In this document: in pieces, positions 28,010-38,404 of the stretch
Layout: each line of letters opens with the position of its first letter
Numbering within the stretch: the first letter of the stretch is position 1
Assembly (NCBI RefSeq): GCF_004963255.1
Contig: NZ_SUGA01000002.1
Coordinates: 80,770-144,769 of the forward strand
Direction of reading: 5' to 3'
Origin: Mesorhizobium sp.
GTDB taxonomy: Bacteria; Pseudomonadota; Alphaproteobacteria; Rhizobiales; Rhizobiaceae
DNA: 64,000 bases
Notes under the pieces: generated by a model
What the model was told of the DNA's origin: nothing
Databases searched by the model: none
What the model saw: the letters and a program-made list of their open reading frames with translations, nothing else
Program-made: the position numbers and the translations under genes

Positions 28010-28486
28010 CTATTTGTAGGAGTGGACCAGATCCAGCGACGCCACCGCGACAGCGAGGTTGACGCCTGTCTGTGCCTGCACGCTGAGCGGCTCCAGCATG
28101 AAGGCGCCGTCGAGGCCGCCGACCAGCAGGTTGGCGCCGCCGCCGGTCACGACGGAGGCCTCGGCGTTGACGCCATAATAGCTGCCGGCGAGGTCGCCCG
28201 CCTCATGATGGCGCGTGGCGGCAAGCACCGCCCAGACGAGCTGGCCCTGATGCGTCTGGCCGAGGTCGACGCCGAGCTTGGAGATCATGCCGGTGTACTG
28301 CTCGGCCGGACCGTGATGATAGGGACGGAAGGTGCAGGACACGCCCTTGTTGGACGTGATGACATAGCCGACGCCGCCGTCGATCGTGCAATCGAGCGTG
28401 CCGAGCCGGAGCGTGCCGGCGCTGACTGGGGAAGCGAGGACCGTGGCGGCAAGCGCGGCAGCGGAACAGGCAAGGGATTTGATCAT
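28010..28486 (-). CDS. DUF992 family secreted protein, copy 2
   Basis: 158 residues with signal peptide (IKSLACSAAALAATVLASPVSA) and the same layout as copy 1: LGTLDCTIDGGVGYVITSNK, then SCTFRPYHHG, NAEASVVTGGGANLLVGG and SVQAQTGVNLAVAV. The two proteins are clear paralogues in tandem, probably from an old duplication because the sequences differ widely between the shared motifs. A periplasmic location is inferred. Confidence 0.9.
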   Translation of the reverse strand: MIKSLACSAAALAATVLASPVSAGTLRLGTLDCTIDGGVGYVITSNKGVSCTFRPYHHGPAEQYTGMISKLGVDLGQTHQGQLVWAVLAATRHHEAGDLAGSYYGVNAEASVVTGGGANLLVGGLDGAFMLEPLSVQAQTGVNLAVAVASLDLVHSYK

Positions 28487-28692
28487 TGGAAAGGTCCTTT
28501 CGCGAAAATCTTGGCCCCGGCTTGAACGGTCGAGGTGCGAGGAGCGTTCCGCCGAAAACTTGGCGCGAACATGGCAAAGGTTAACGCACTGCCCTGGGCG
28601 GTTAACGGATCGCTATCGGCGTCGCCACGGCGCAACACTGCGGCCGCCGGCGGCGACCGCGCCTGGCGCGAGATGCCCTTCCGTTACAGGCT

Positions 28693-29544
28693 TCAGCTGG
28701 CGTTGCCGCCGGTGCGCGACAGGCCGTCCTTGGCCGGCTGGTAGTTCGGGTCGAGGTGGATCGCCTCGCGATAGGACTTGGCGGCTCTCACCTTGTCGCC
28801 GCGCCGCTCGTAAATCAGCGCCTGGTTGGCCCAGGCCTCGGCATTCTTGCCGTCGAGCTTGATGGCCATGTTAAAGTCGGAGAAGGCGTTGTCCTCGTCG
28901 CCTGTCGCCAGATAGGAGAGGCCGCGGCCGTTGTAGGGCTCGGCGGCGTCCGGCGCCAGCGAGATCGCGGTCGAGAAATCCTCGATGGCGAATTTGTGCT
29001 GGCCCTGGCTCTGATAGATCAGACCGCGATTGTGGTAGGCGCGCGCATCCGTGGTGTCGAGCTGGATCGCCTTCTGGAAGTCGTTGAAGGCATCCTGGGT
29101 GCGGCCCGCCTTACGGTAGAGATTGCCGCGGCCGATATAGGCGGCATCGTAGTTGGCGTTGATCTGGATCGAGCGGTTGTAGTCGGCCAGAGCGGCTTCC
29201 TGATTGCCGAGGAAGCGCTGGATCAGCGCGCGGTTCGAATAGGCCTGGTAGAAATTCGGGTTGAGCTGGATGGCCTGGTTGAAGTCCTTGAGCGCCGCCT
29301 GGTACTGGCCGCCGCGGCCATAGGCCGAGCCGCGCACATTGTAGCCCTCGGGATCCTGCGGATTGCGCTGGATGACCGCCGAGAGCGAGGAGATGTTCTC
29401 GCTTGAGCCTTGCGCCTTGTCGATCGAGTTGAACTCACCCGTCGGGGCTGTCTGACATGCTGCAAGCATCAGACCCGAAAGCAGGGCCGCCGTCAGGGCG
29501 AAGCCGCGAAAAGCGGTTCCACGCTCCACGGTAATAGCGTTCAT
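28693..29544 (-). CDS. TPR-repeat lipoprotein
   Basis: 283 residues. A lipoprotein signal peptide ends in LMLAACQTA (lipobox LAAC). After it come six or so tetratricopeptide repeats, for example DPEGYNVRGSAYGRGGQYQA and NPNFYQAYSNRALIQRFLGN, making a helical scaffold facing the periplasm. It resembles NlpI-like lipoproteins, which organise envelope hydrolases; that role is inference. ATG 29544 follows GAGGAC; an in-frame GTG at 29556 would add four residues. Confidence 0.9.
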   Translation of the reverse strand: MNAITVERGTAFRGFALTAALLSGLMLAACQTAPTGEFNSIDKAQGSSENISSLSAVIQRNPQDPEGYNVRGSAYGRGGQYQAALKDFNQAIQLNPNFYQAYSNRALIQRFLGNQEAALADYNRSIQINANYDAAYIGRGNLYRKAGRTQDAFNDFQKAIQLDTTDARAYHNRGLIYQSQGQHKFAIEDFSTAISLAPDAAEPYNGRGLSYLATGDEDNAFSDFNMAIKLDGKNAEAWANQALIYERRGDKVRAAKSYREAIHLDPNYQPAKDGLSRTGGNAS

Positions 29545-29605
29545 CTTTGTCCTCACTGCCGCAGCGCCGTCAGTCCGTTCCCTCTCCGAACCGGCTCGAA
29601 TCTAT

Positions 29606-29644
29606 AAACAAAAAGGTGGCGGCGATTCCGCATCGCGCCACCTT
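29606..29644 (-). terminator. Rho-independent terminator of rpsU
   Basis: On the minus strand: stem AAGGTGGCG/CGCCACCTT with an inner CGAT/ATCG pairing, then TTTTTGTTT. It lies 33 bases after the rpsU stop. Confidence 0.9.
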
Positions 29645-29676
29645 CGGTATCCTTCGAAAAGGACGAAAAATAGGCG

Positions 29677-29943
29677 TTATGAGCGCGGCGAACGCGGCGC
29701 GCCACCAGCACCGGCCGGAGCCGGACGCGGGGTCATCGGCAGCAGGCCTTCGCGCTGGGCGCGCTTGCGGGCCAGCTTGCGGGCGCGGCGCACGGCTTCG
29801 GCCTTCTCGCGGGCACGCTTCTCGGACGGCTTCTCGTAGTGACCGCGCATCTTCATTTCGCGGAAAATACCTTCGCGCTGCATTTTCTTCTTCAGCGCGC
29901 GAAGCGCCTGATCAACGTTGTTGTCGCGGACGAGTACCTGCAC
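29677..29943 (-). CDS. rpsU: 30S ribosomal protein S21
   Basis: 88 residues starting at [23 protein letters not shown], then [20 protein letters not shown], then a basic helix and an alphaproteobacterial Pro/Ala/Gly tail ([16 protein letters not shown]). S21 helps mRNA engage the 30S subunit at the anti-Shine-Dalgarno end. The frame has an ATG 15 codons upstream, but the family start and an AGGAT site upstream support GTG 29943. Confidence 0.95.
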   Translation of the reverse strand: MQVLVRDNNVDQALRALKKKMQREGIFREMKMRGHYEKPSEKRAREKAEAVRRARKLARKRAQREGLLPMTPRPAPAGAGGAPRSPRS

Positions 29944-30116
29944 GGGCAATCCTGTCTTCGGGTTTGAAATCGTTAGGCAATCGGCCATAGCCGAGATGCC
30001 TCCGCGGCGAGTTGCACCGCGAATTGTGGCGGCTGATAGCAGAATCAGGCCGGGATGTCCACCTCTCATTGCCGGAAAGCGCGATCAAAAACCGGAGCGG
30101 CGCGCCCCGCCGCGAT

Positions 30117-30509
30117 TCAGCCTTCCACCGCCGCCAGATGGAGGCGTGCGAAATCCTCAAAGAATTCGCCATAGTCGCAGGTGATTTCCTCGCCGGCGGC
30201 GATGTCGCGAATGGCGGTGGCGCCGCCATATTGCGAGAAATCGGTATTCGGCCGCTCGGAATGGTTCATGAAGCGGCCATTGTCGACCTCATAGACCATG
30301 AAGCCCGGCTTGTCCGGGCTCGGATAGGCATAGCGGTCGAGCAGTTCCCTCAGATGCGGGGATGCCGCTTCATATTTTTCCATCGGAATCAGGCGGTCGA
30401 AATCCGGGTCGAGCCGCCAGATCGAAGCACCTTTGCGGATCGGCTCGGCAGCGAAGACGCCGACGCCTTCGATGGCGCTCTGGGCAACATAGGTCCTGAT
30501 CAGCAGCAT
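30117..30509 (-). CDS. SET-domain protein (putative lysine methyltransferase)
   Basis: A 130-residue protein that is almost only a SET fold: EGVGVFAAEPIRKGASIW at the start, GRFMNHSERPNTDF (SAM-binding NHS motif) and AGEEITCDYGEFF with the catalytic tyrosine region. It has no pre- or post-SET cysteine clusters. Bacterial stand-alone SET proteins presumably methylate lysines of proteins, but the target here is not known. It lies upstream of rpsU in the same direction with a 170-base gap. Confidence 0.85.
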   Translation of the reverse strand: MLLIRTYVAQSAIEGVGVFAAEPIRKGASIWRLDPDFDRLIPMEKYEAASPHLRELLDRYAYPSPDKPGFMVYEVDNGRFMNHSERPNTDFSQYGGATAIRDIAAGEEITCDYGEFFEDFARLHLAAVEG

Positions 30510-30787
30510 CGTTCCCCATCCATTCTCGACGGGAAACGAAAATCGTCAAAACGGGCCGGAATGCAAGGCCGCCGGCGCAAGATTTTCCACTGGCCTGCGG
30601 CATGGCAGGCGCCAATACCCTCACGTCCGCTTGATCAGGCATCGCCGTCGGCAGCGGCGCGATCCGGCATGGCGCAAAGCGGCAAGCGCCGTCGCAAACA
30701 GCGCAAGGATGACATCGCGGTTTCGCTAGTGATACTCCTCGCGTGACGGGCGGACGACATCCGCGATTTTTGGCGCGAGGCTATAAC

Positions 30788-32041
30788 GTGAAGAAATATT
30801 CGGTATTCGCCATCGCCCGCGAGGCGATGCGCGGCCACAAGGGCTGGGAAGAGCAGTGGACCTCGCCCGAGCCGAAGAAGGAATATGACGTCATCATCGT
30901 CGGCGCCGGCGGGCACGGCCTGGCGACGGCCTATTACCTGGCGAGCGAGCACGGCATCACCAACATCGCGGTGCTGGAAAAGGGCTGGCTCGGCGGCGGC
31001 AACACCGGTCGCAACACCACCATCATACGCTCCAATTATCTCTATGACGAAAGCGCCGGCATCTACGACCACGCGCTGAAGCTGTGGGATGGGCTGAGCC
31101 AGGAGCTCAACTACAACGTCATGTATTCGGCGCGCGGCGTCATGATGCTGGCGCACAACGTCCATGACGTGCAGGTGTTCAAGCGCCATATCCATGCCAA
31201 CCGCCTCAACGGCATCGACAATGAATGGCTGACGCCGGAAGAGGCGAAGGCATTCTGCCCGCCGCTCAACATCTCCAAGGAAGCGCGCTATCCGGTGATG
31301 GGCGCGGCGCTGCAGCGGCGCGGCGGCACGGCGCGCCACGACGCGGTCGCCTGGGGCTATGCGCGCGGCGCTTCGGCGCGCGGCGTGCACATCATCCAGA
31401 ACTGCGAGGTCACCGGCATCAAGCGGGCTGCGAACGGCGCGGTCAGCGGCGTCGAGACGACGCGCGGCTTCATCGGCGCCAAGAAGATCGGCGTGGTCGC
31501 GGCCGGCCATTCCTCGGTCATCATGAACATGGCCGGCGTGCGCATGCCGCTGGAAAGCTATCCGCTGCAGGCGCTGGTGTCGGAGCCGGTCAAGCCGGTG
31601 GTGCCCTGCGTGGTGATGTCCAACACCGTGCACGCCTATATCTCGCAGTCCGACAAGGGCGAGCTGGTCATCGGCGCCGGCACCGACCAGTATGTCTCCT
31701 ATTCGCAGACCGGCGGACTGCACATCTTGCAGCACACGCTCGACGCCATCTGCGAGATGTTCCCGATCTTCACACGCATGAAGATGCTGCGCTCCTGGGG
31801 CGGCATCGTCGACGTGACGCCCGACCGCTCGCCGATCCTGGCGAAGACGCCGGTCAAGGGGCTTTACGTCAATTGCGGCTGGGGCACCGGCGGCTTCAAG
31901 GCAACGCCCGGCTCGGGCAACGTCTTTGCCCACACGATCGCGAAGGACGAGCCGCACCCGATCAACGCGCCCTTCACGCTCGAGCGCTTCCGCACCGGAC
32001 GTCTCATCGACGAGGCCGCGGCGGCGGCGGTGGCGCACTGA
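30788..32041 (+). CDS. soxB: Sarcosine oxidase subunit beta
   Basis: 417 residues from GTG 30788 ([20 protein letters not shown]), preceded by [26 protein letters not shown] is the FAD dinucleotide fold; [11 protein letters not shown] holds the His/Arg region near covalent FMN; C-terminal [16 protein letters not shown] completes the FAD site. It catalyses oxidative demethylation of sarcosine to glycine within the heterotetramer. First gene of soxBDAG. The frame extends 15 codons upstream but the family N-terminus fixes the start. Confidence 0.96.
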   Translation: MKKYSVFAIAREAMRGHKGWEEQWTSPEPKKEYDVIIVGAGGHGLATAYYLASEHGITNIAVLEKGWLGGGNTGRNTTIIRSNYLYDESAGIYDHALKLWDGLSQELNYNVMYSARGVMMLAHNVHDVQVFKRHIHANRLNGIDNEWLTPEEAKAFCPPLNISKEARYPVMGAALQRRGGTARHDAVAWGYARGASARGVHIIQNCEVTGIKRAANGAVSGVETTRGFIGAKKIGVVAAGHSSVIMNMAGVRMPLESYPLQALVSEPVKPVVPCVVMSNTVHAYISQSDKGELVIGAGTDQYVSYSQTGGLHILQHTLDAICEMFPIFTRMKMLRSWGGIVDVTPDRSPILAKTPVKGLYVNCGWGTGGFKATPGSGNVFAHTIAKDEPHPINAPFTLERFRTGRLIDEAAAAAVAH

Positions 32042-32113
32042 TGATCAATCAGTCGCATTGCGATCAACAGGCCGGCGCGCGCGCCGGTCACGGCAAGTTT
32101 TAGGATCACCCAG

Positions 32114-32410
32114 ATGCTTCTCATCCGCTGTCCCTATTGCGAGGAAGAGCGCCCGGAACTCGAGTTCCGCAATGCCGGCGAGGCGCATATCGCGCGCCCG
32201 ACGAACATTGCCGCCGAGAGCGACGACGATTTCGAGAAATTCTTCTTCATCCGCGCCAACCCGAAGGGCGTCATCTATGAGCGCTGGCGGCACATCCATG
32301 GCTGCGCGCGCTTCTTCAACGCGGTGCGCGACACCGTCACCGACAAGTTCGTCATGACCTACAAGGCCGGCGAGCCGAAGCCCGCGAAGCTGCCCGGAGC
32401 CGCGAAATGA
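32114..32410 (+). CDS. soxD: Sarcosine oxidase subunit delta
   Basis: A 98-residue protein with zinc-binding IRCPYCEEERPELEF and a later His/Cys pair (HIHGCARFFN). It is the small structural subunit of heterotetrameric sarcosine oxidase. Its stop overlaps soxA by four bases. Confidence 0.97.
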   Translation: MLLIRCPYCEEERPELEFRNAGEAHIARPTNIAAESDDDFEKFFFIRANPKGVIYERWRHIHGCARFFNAVRDTVTDKFVMTYKAGEPKPAKLPGAAK

Positions 32411-35392
32411 ACGCCATGTTCCGCATTTCCGGCGCCGGTCGCCTCAGCCAGGCGAAGACCGCCTCCTTCAGTTTCGACGACAAATCCTATGTCGGCATCG
32501 AGGGCGACACGCTCGCCTCGGGGCTGCTCGCCAACGGCGTGCATCTGGTCGGGCGATCGTTCAAATACCATCGGCCGCGCGGCGTCGTGTCGGCCGGCGC
32601 GGAAGAGCCCAACGCGCTGGTGCAGATCGTGCGCGACGATGCGCGCAAGACGCCGAATGTTCGCGCCACCGTGCAGGAGCTCTATGACGGGCTGACCGCC
32701 CATTCGCAGAACCGCTGGCCGTCGCTTTCCTTCGACGTCGGCGCCGTCAATGACATCGCCTCGCCGCTATTTTCAGCCGGCTTCTACTACAAGACCTTCA
32801 TGTGGCCGAAGTCGGCCTGGAAGAGCCTTTACGAGCCGAAGATCCGCGCCGCGGCCGGCCTTGGCGTTTCTCCGGACAAGCCGGACCCGGACCACTATGC
32901 CGCGCGCTACGCGCATTGCGAGGTGCTGGTGCTGGGCGGCGGCGCTGCCGGCATTGCAGCTGCCCTTGCCGCCGCCGAAACGGGCGTGCGGGTGATCCTC
33001 GCCGACGAGCAGGCCGAATTCGGCGGCAGCCTGCGCTTCGAGAGCGGCGCCAGGATCGATGGCCAGGACGGCTATGCCTGGGCGCAAGCCGCGATCGCCA
33101 AGCTCAAGGCGATGGACAATGTGCGGGTGCTCTCCCGCACCACGGCTTTCGGCTATTACGCGCAAAACTTCGTCGGACTGGTCGAGCGGGTCAGCGATCA
33201 CCTGAAGAGCCCCGGCCGCGACCTGGCGCGCGAGCGCCTGTGGCAGATCCGCGCTGGCCGTGTCGTCATTGCCACCGGCGCCATCGAGCGACACATGGTG
33301 TTCGCCAACAACGACCGTCCGGGCGTCATGCTGGCCTCGGCGGCGCGCACCTATCTCAACCACTACGGCGTGGCCGTCGGCAAGAATGTCGGCGTCTATA
33401 CGGCCAACGATTCCGCCTATACCGCGGCGATCGACCTCAAGAAGGCCGGCGTCAACATAGCGGCCATCGTCGACCTGCGCGACAATCCGTCGGGACCGGT
33501 GATCGACGAGGCGAGGGCGCTCGGCATCGAGATCAATTTCGGTCGCGCGGTGGTGAGCGCCGGCGGCAAATTGCGCGTGTCATCCATGACCGTGCAGCCG
33601 AAGAATGGCGGCGGCGGACGCACCATCCCGGTCGACGCGATCCTGATGTCGGCCGGCTGGACGCCGTCGGTGCATCTGTTCTCGCAGTCGCGCGGCAAGG
33701 TCGCCTTCAACGCCGAGACCAAGCGCTTCGTGCCCGGCACCTACGCGCAGGATTGCGTCTCGGTCGGCGCCTGCAACGGCACGGACGGGCTGGACGCGAC
33801 GGTAGACGAGGCCTATGCGGCCGGCGCCAAGGCGGCGAAGGAAGCCGGCGGCAAGGCCGGAAAAGGCGCCAAGCCGAAGGTCGATGCCGGCGAGAGCTGG
33901 TCGCGCGGCATGCTGGGCGCCGCCCCCGGCGCCGGGCCAGGCACCACGGTCAAGGCCTTCGTCGATTTCCAGAACGACGTCACCGCCAAGGACATCCGCC
34001 AGGCGGTGCATGAAGGCATGCATTCGATCGAGCACGTCAAGCGCTTCACCACCAACGGCATGGCGACCGACCAGGGCAAGACGTCCAACATGCATGGCTT
34101 GGCGATCGCCGCCGAGGAGCTCGGCAAGCCGATCCCGCAGGTCGGCCTCACCACGTTTCGCGCGCCCTATACGCCGGTGACCTTCGGCTCGATCGTCGGC
34201 CACGCGCGCGGCGCGCTGTTCGACCCGACCCGGCGCACGGCGACGCATGGCTGGGCGGCACGCCAAGGTGCGGTGTTCGAGGATGTCGGCCACTGGAAGC
34301 GCGCCTGGTATTTCCCCAAGTCCGGCGAGGACATGCACGCCGCCGTCAACCGCGAATGCGTGACGGTGCGAAAAGTGGGCGGCCTGTTCGACGCCTCGAC
34401 GCTCGGCAAGATCGAGGTGGTCGGGCCGGACGCGGCGAAGTTCATGGAGCTGCTCTACACCAATCCGTGGGAGAAGCTGGAAACCGGCCGCTGCCGCTAC
34501 GGCATCATGCTGCGTGAGGATGGCTTCATCTATGACGACGGCGTCGTCGGTCGGCTAGCGCCGGACCGTTTCCATGTGACGACGACCACCGGCGGCGCGC
34601 CGCGCGTCATGAACCATATGGAGGATTACCTCCAGACGGAGTTCCCGCATCTCAATGTCTGGCTGACCTCGATCACCGAGCAATGGGCTGTGATCGCGGT
34701 GCAGGGGCCCAAGTCGCGTGAGATCATCGCGCCACTGGTCGAAGGCATCGACATGTCGGACGAGGCGATGCCGCATATGTCGGTGCGCGAGGGCAAGATC
34801 TGCGGCGTGCCGACCAGGCTGTTCCGGATGTCCTTCACCGGCGAGCGCGGTTTCGAGGTCAACGTGCCGGCCGATTACGGCGAGGCGGTCTGGGAAGTGC
34901 TGTGGGCCGAAGGGCAGAAGCATGGCGCGACCGCCTACGGCACCGAAACGATGCACGTGCTGCGCGCCGAGAAGGGCTATATCATCGTCGGCCAGGACAC
35001 CGACGGCACGGTGACGCCAAACGATGCCGGGCTCGACTGGGCGGTCGGCAAGAAGAAGACCGACTTCGTCGGCATCCGCGGCCTGACCCGGCCGGACCTA
35101 GTGGCCAAGGGCCGCAAGCAGCTCGTCGGGTTGAAGACCAAGGACCCGAAAGTGGTGCTGGAAGAGGGCGCGCAGATCGTCGCCGATCCGAAGCAGCCGA
35201 TCCCGATGAAGATGATCGGCCACGTCACCTCCAGCTACTGGTCGGAGAATTGCGGCCGTTCGATCGCGCTGGCGCTGGTCGCCGGCGGTCGCGACCGTAT
35301 CGGGCAGACGCTCTATGTGCCGATGCCGAACGGCACGATCGAGGTGGAAGTCACCGGCATGGTGTTCGTCGACGAGAAGGGAGAACGCCTCA

Positions 35393-35400
<8 letters not shown>
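32407..35400 (+). CDS. soxA: Sarcosine oxidase subunit alpha
   Basis: 997 residues. The N-terminal region (about 1-95) resembles a ferredoxin-like fold of the family (FKYHRPRGVVSAGAEEPNAL). The NAD-binding Rossmann fold VLVLGGGAAGIAAALAAAET comes at about 175. From about 590 the C-terminal half is the T-protein/GcvT-like folate domain, which takes the methyl group onto tetrahydrofolate. A Lys/Gly/Ala-rich linker (GGKAGKGAKPK) separates the halves. ATGA overlap with soxD. Confidence 0.96.
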
Positions 35401-36270
<870 letters not shown>

Positions 36271-36303
36271 GCCTGGACCGATCGCTCGGGGCTAGAGGCA
36301 GTA

Positions 36304-36336
36304 CGAAAAAGGGCGGCCAGGTGCCGCCCGTTTTCG
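36304..36336. terminator. Bidirectional Rho-independent terminator
   Basis: Stem GGGCGGC/GCCGCCC with loop CAGGT, flanked by AAAAA on the left and TTTTCG on the right, so it can end transcription from both converging genes. Confidence 0.9.
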
Positions 36337-36358
36337 TTTGAAATCGCACCTGCAGCGC

Positions 36359-36592
36359 TTACAGCCCGGGCACGAACCACGGGTTGACGTCGATGCCAAG
36401 CTTCGGGCTCTTCGGCTGGCTCTTGGTGGTGTCCGCCTTTTCGACCGAGCCGGTCGCGGTGCAATCGAGGGTCACATTGGCGTTGGTCTGGGTGCAAGCA
36501 GCAGGCGCATGCTTGGCCGGCTGGCTCGCGCCGGCAAAGGCGGCGCCTGAGAAAGCCAGAACGGCAGCGAGGGTGAGGATGGTCTTCTTCAT
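36359..36592 (-). CDS. Small secreted protein
   Basis: 77 residues. Signal peptide MKKTILTLAAVLAFSGAAFA, mature part with two cysteines (AACTQTNANVTLDC) and a short tail (LGIDVNPWFVPGL). It resembles the many tiny MKKTI-type secreted proteins of Mesorhizobium (DUF680-like), but I cannot assign a family firmly. GGAGACGGAAA precedes ATG. The upstream gap contains several GTAC palindromes. Confidence 0.7.
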   Translation of the reverse strand: MKKTILTLAAVLAFSGAAFAGASQPAKHAPAACTQTNANVTLDCTATGSVEKADTTKSQPKSPKLGIDVNPWFVPGL

Positions 36593-36606
36593 TTTCCGTC
36601 TCCGGT

Positions 36607-36678
36607 CGTACATGTACGATACAACGTACAGATACGGTTAACGGAAACTGAATTCAAGAGAGAATTTGTACGCGTACG
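36607..36678. promoter_or_regulatory. Cluster of GTAC-centred palindromes
   Basis: CGTACATGTACG (36607-36618) is a perfect 12-bp palindrome; GTACG-ATACAA-CGTAC (36614-36629) is a further dyad; GTACGCGTAC (36668-36677) is a perfect 10-bp palindrome. They lie between the tetR gene and the small secreted-protein gene that it precedes. CGTACAG also occurs in the tetR promoter (minus strand near 37452). Confidence 0.45.
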
Positions 36679-36757
36679 ACAAATCTTCTTGAACATAAGA
36701 ATTCGCCGGCGCGAATCCAGGCGATGGGCTATCACGGAAAAGCGCTGCAACCGCCGG

Positions 36758-37402
36758 TCAGCAGTTGACGGGTGTTTCGGTGAGCGAGGGGATATCCTGC
36801 GCCGACAATGAGGCCAGCATGAAGTCGCACATCCGCTTCACATAAGCCTGCGGATCACCGAACGGATAGAAGGGGAAGGTGATCAGCAGGGAAATCGTGC
36901 CGTGGCCGACGGTCCACAGCATAGTGGCGATAGCGCGCGGATCGCCCTTGAGCTTGCCGGCGGCCACGCAGGCCTCGACCCGCTTGATCAGCACCTTCAT
37001 GGCGGGGTTGCCCGCTTCCATGTCCTCGTAGCTGCGGCCCTCGGGCAGCCGGGTCTTCTCGGTCATGAAGACGGTGCGGTATTCGTTGGGATTGCCAAGG
37101 CCGAAAGCGGCATATTCCGTCATCACCGCCTTGAGCGCCTCGATCGGATCGTCGGCGGGGTGTTCCTCGATGCGACGGGCGAGCGTTTCGAAAGCGTCCT
37201 CGGCGAGCGCGAACAGGATGTCCTGCTTGTCGGCGAAATAGGAATAGACCGACATGGGCGCATAGCCGACACGCTTGGCAAGCTTGCGGATGGTCAGGCC
37301 TTCGTAGCCCTCCTCCTGAACAAGCTTGTGAGCTGCCGCGACCAACTCGGAGCGAAGCTCAGCCTTCTGCTTTTCGCGGCGTTTCTGAACGCTCAGCGTC
37401 AA
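36758..37402 (-). CDS. TetR/AcrR-family regulator
   Basis: 214 residues. DNA-binding domain about 10-65: VAAAHKLVQEEGYEGLTIRK, then LAKRVGYAPMSVYSYFADKQ, the classic TetR helix-turn-helix. The ligand domain has the TetR_C_33/WHG-like pattern (FALAEDAFETLARRIE, and LWTVGHGTISLLITFPF). It probably represses itself and the nearby gene(s) through GTACG-type sites; the acyl-CoA gene block 200 bases away on the same strand is another possible target. Confidence 0.9.
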   Translation of the reverse strand: MTLSVQKRREKQKAELRSELVAAAHKLVQEEGYEGLTIRKLAKRVGYAPMSVYSYFADKQDILFALAEDAFETLARRIEEHPADDPIEALKAVMTEYAAFGLGNPNEYRTVFMTEKTRLPEGRSYEDMEAGNPAMKVLIKRVEACVAAGKLKGDPRAIATMLWTVGHGTISLLITFPFYPFGDPQAYVKRMCDFMLASLSAQDIPSLTETPVNC

Positions 37403-37510
37403 TGTCCGCTGCCTTTTGTCGTTGGTTGCCTGGCGAAATTATATACGCTGTACGGAAACGGACAAGAGAGCAGGCTGGTTCCCTTGCGTACGCTCCAACC
37501 TCTGTTAAAC

Positions 37511-37554
37511 GCAATTCCGGACGGAAAACCGCAAAGCACTTTTCCTGGACTTGC
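37511..37554 (+). repeat. Class A hairpin, tandem copy 1
   Basis: GCAATTCC, GGAC, GGAAAA, loop CCGCAAAGCAC, TTTTCC, T, GGACTTGC. The 3' outer arm has one mismatch (GGACTTGC for GGAATTGC). It forms a tandem unit with copy 2; each is preceded by CTCTGTTA. Confidence 0.85.
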
Positions 37555-37566
37555 GCTCTGTTAGAC

Positions 37567-37611
37567 GCAATTCCGGACGGAAAAACCGCAAAGCACTTTT
37601 CCTGGAATTGC
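37567..37611 (+). repeat. Class A hairpin, tandem copy 2
   Basis: The same sequence as copy 1, 56 bases on, with one extra A in the inner arm and an intact outer 3' arm. Its end touches the stop codon of the SDR gene transcribed from the other strand. Confidence 0.85.
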
Positions 37612-38388
37612 TCAAATCGCCCCGATGCCGCCGTCGAGCGCGAGGGCATGGCCGGTCATGAAGGAATTGGCCGGGTCGGCGAGGAACAGGATGCCGGTGG
37701 TGATCTCGTCGACCTCGCCGACACGCTTCATCGGCACGCCGCGAGTGAGCTCGGCAAGCGCTTCGGCTTCGGGCGTGCCGGTGAAGCGGACGAAGCCGTC
37801 GACCATCGCCGTCCTGGTGTGGGCGGGGCAGACGGCGTTGATGCGAATGCCCTTGCTGGCATATTCCACGGCGGCCGAGCGCGTCAGACCGACGACGCCA
37901 TGCTTGGCGGCGGCATAGACCGAAAGCTTGGGCGCGCCGGAGAGACCGGCGACGGAGGCGATGTTGACGATGACGCCGCCCTTGCCGCTTTCCCTGAACT
38001 GCCGCTCCATCCGAGGGATCTGGTGCTTCATGGCGTAGAAGACGCCGAGCAGGTCGACTTCCACCACGCGGCGGGCCTCCTCGGACGTGACCTGCGGCAG
38101 GCGTACGAAGCTGTGCACGATGCCGGCATTGTTGACGGCGATGTCGAGCCGGCCGAATTTTTCGACGGCCAGTTTGACAAGATCCTCCGAGAGCTTTTCA
38201 TCGGCGATGTTGCCGGCAAGGATCGCGGTCTGGGCGTCGAGGGTTGCGGCGAAATCGGCAAGCGCGGCCTCGTTGAGGTCGGAAAGAACCAGCCGCGCGC
38301 CTTCGGCGGCAAAGGCCTTGGCCGCGCCGCTGCCGAGACCGCCTGTCGCGCCGGTGATGAGGACGGTCGCCCCGTTGAAACGGCCCAT
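37612..38388 (-). CDS. Short-chain dehydrogenase/reductase 1
   Basis: 258 residues. NAD(P) site TGATGGLGSG, NNAGIVHS, catalytic SVYAAAKHG with Tyr-x3-Lys, and C-terminal SFMTGHALALDGGIGAI. Asp (VLSDLNEA) after the second strand favours NAD. It is probably the hydroxyacyl-CoA or alcohol dehydrogenase of the neighbouring acyl-CoA gene set (APH kinase, MaoC, second SDR). Confidence 0.9.
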   Translation of the reverse strand: MGRFNGATVLITGATGGLGSGAAKAFAAEGARLVLSDLNEAALADFAATLDAQTAILAGNIADEKLSEDLVKLAVEKFGRLDIAVNNAGIVHSFVRLPQVTSEEARRVVEVDLLGVFYAMKHQIPRMERQFRESGKGGVIVNIASVAGLSGAPKLSVYAAAKHGVVGLTRSAAVEYASKGIRINAVCPAHTRTAMVDGFVRFTGTPEAEALAELTRGVPMKRVGEVDEITTGILFLADPANSFMTGHALALDGGIGAI

Positions 38389-38404
38389 TTGTCTGCCCTC
38401 CGCT

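Noticed and set aside
30750..30768. Possible terminator GCGGA-CGACA-TCCGC before soxB
   Set aside because: Only a 5-bp stem and no long T-run; it lies where the sox leader should be, so evidence is too weak.
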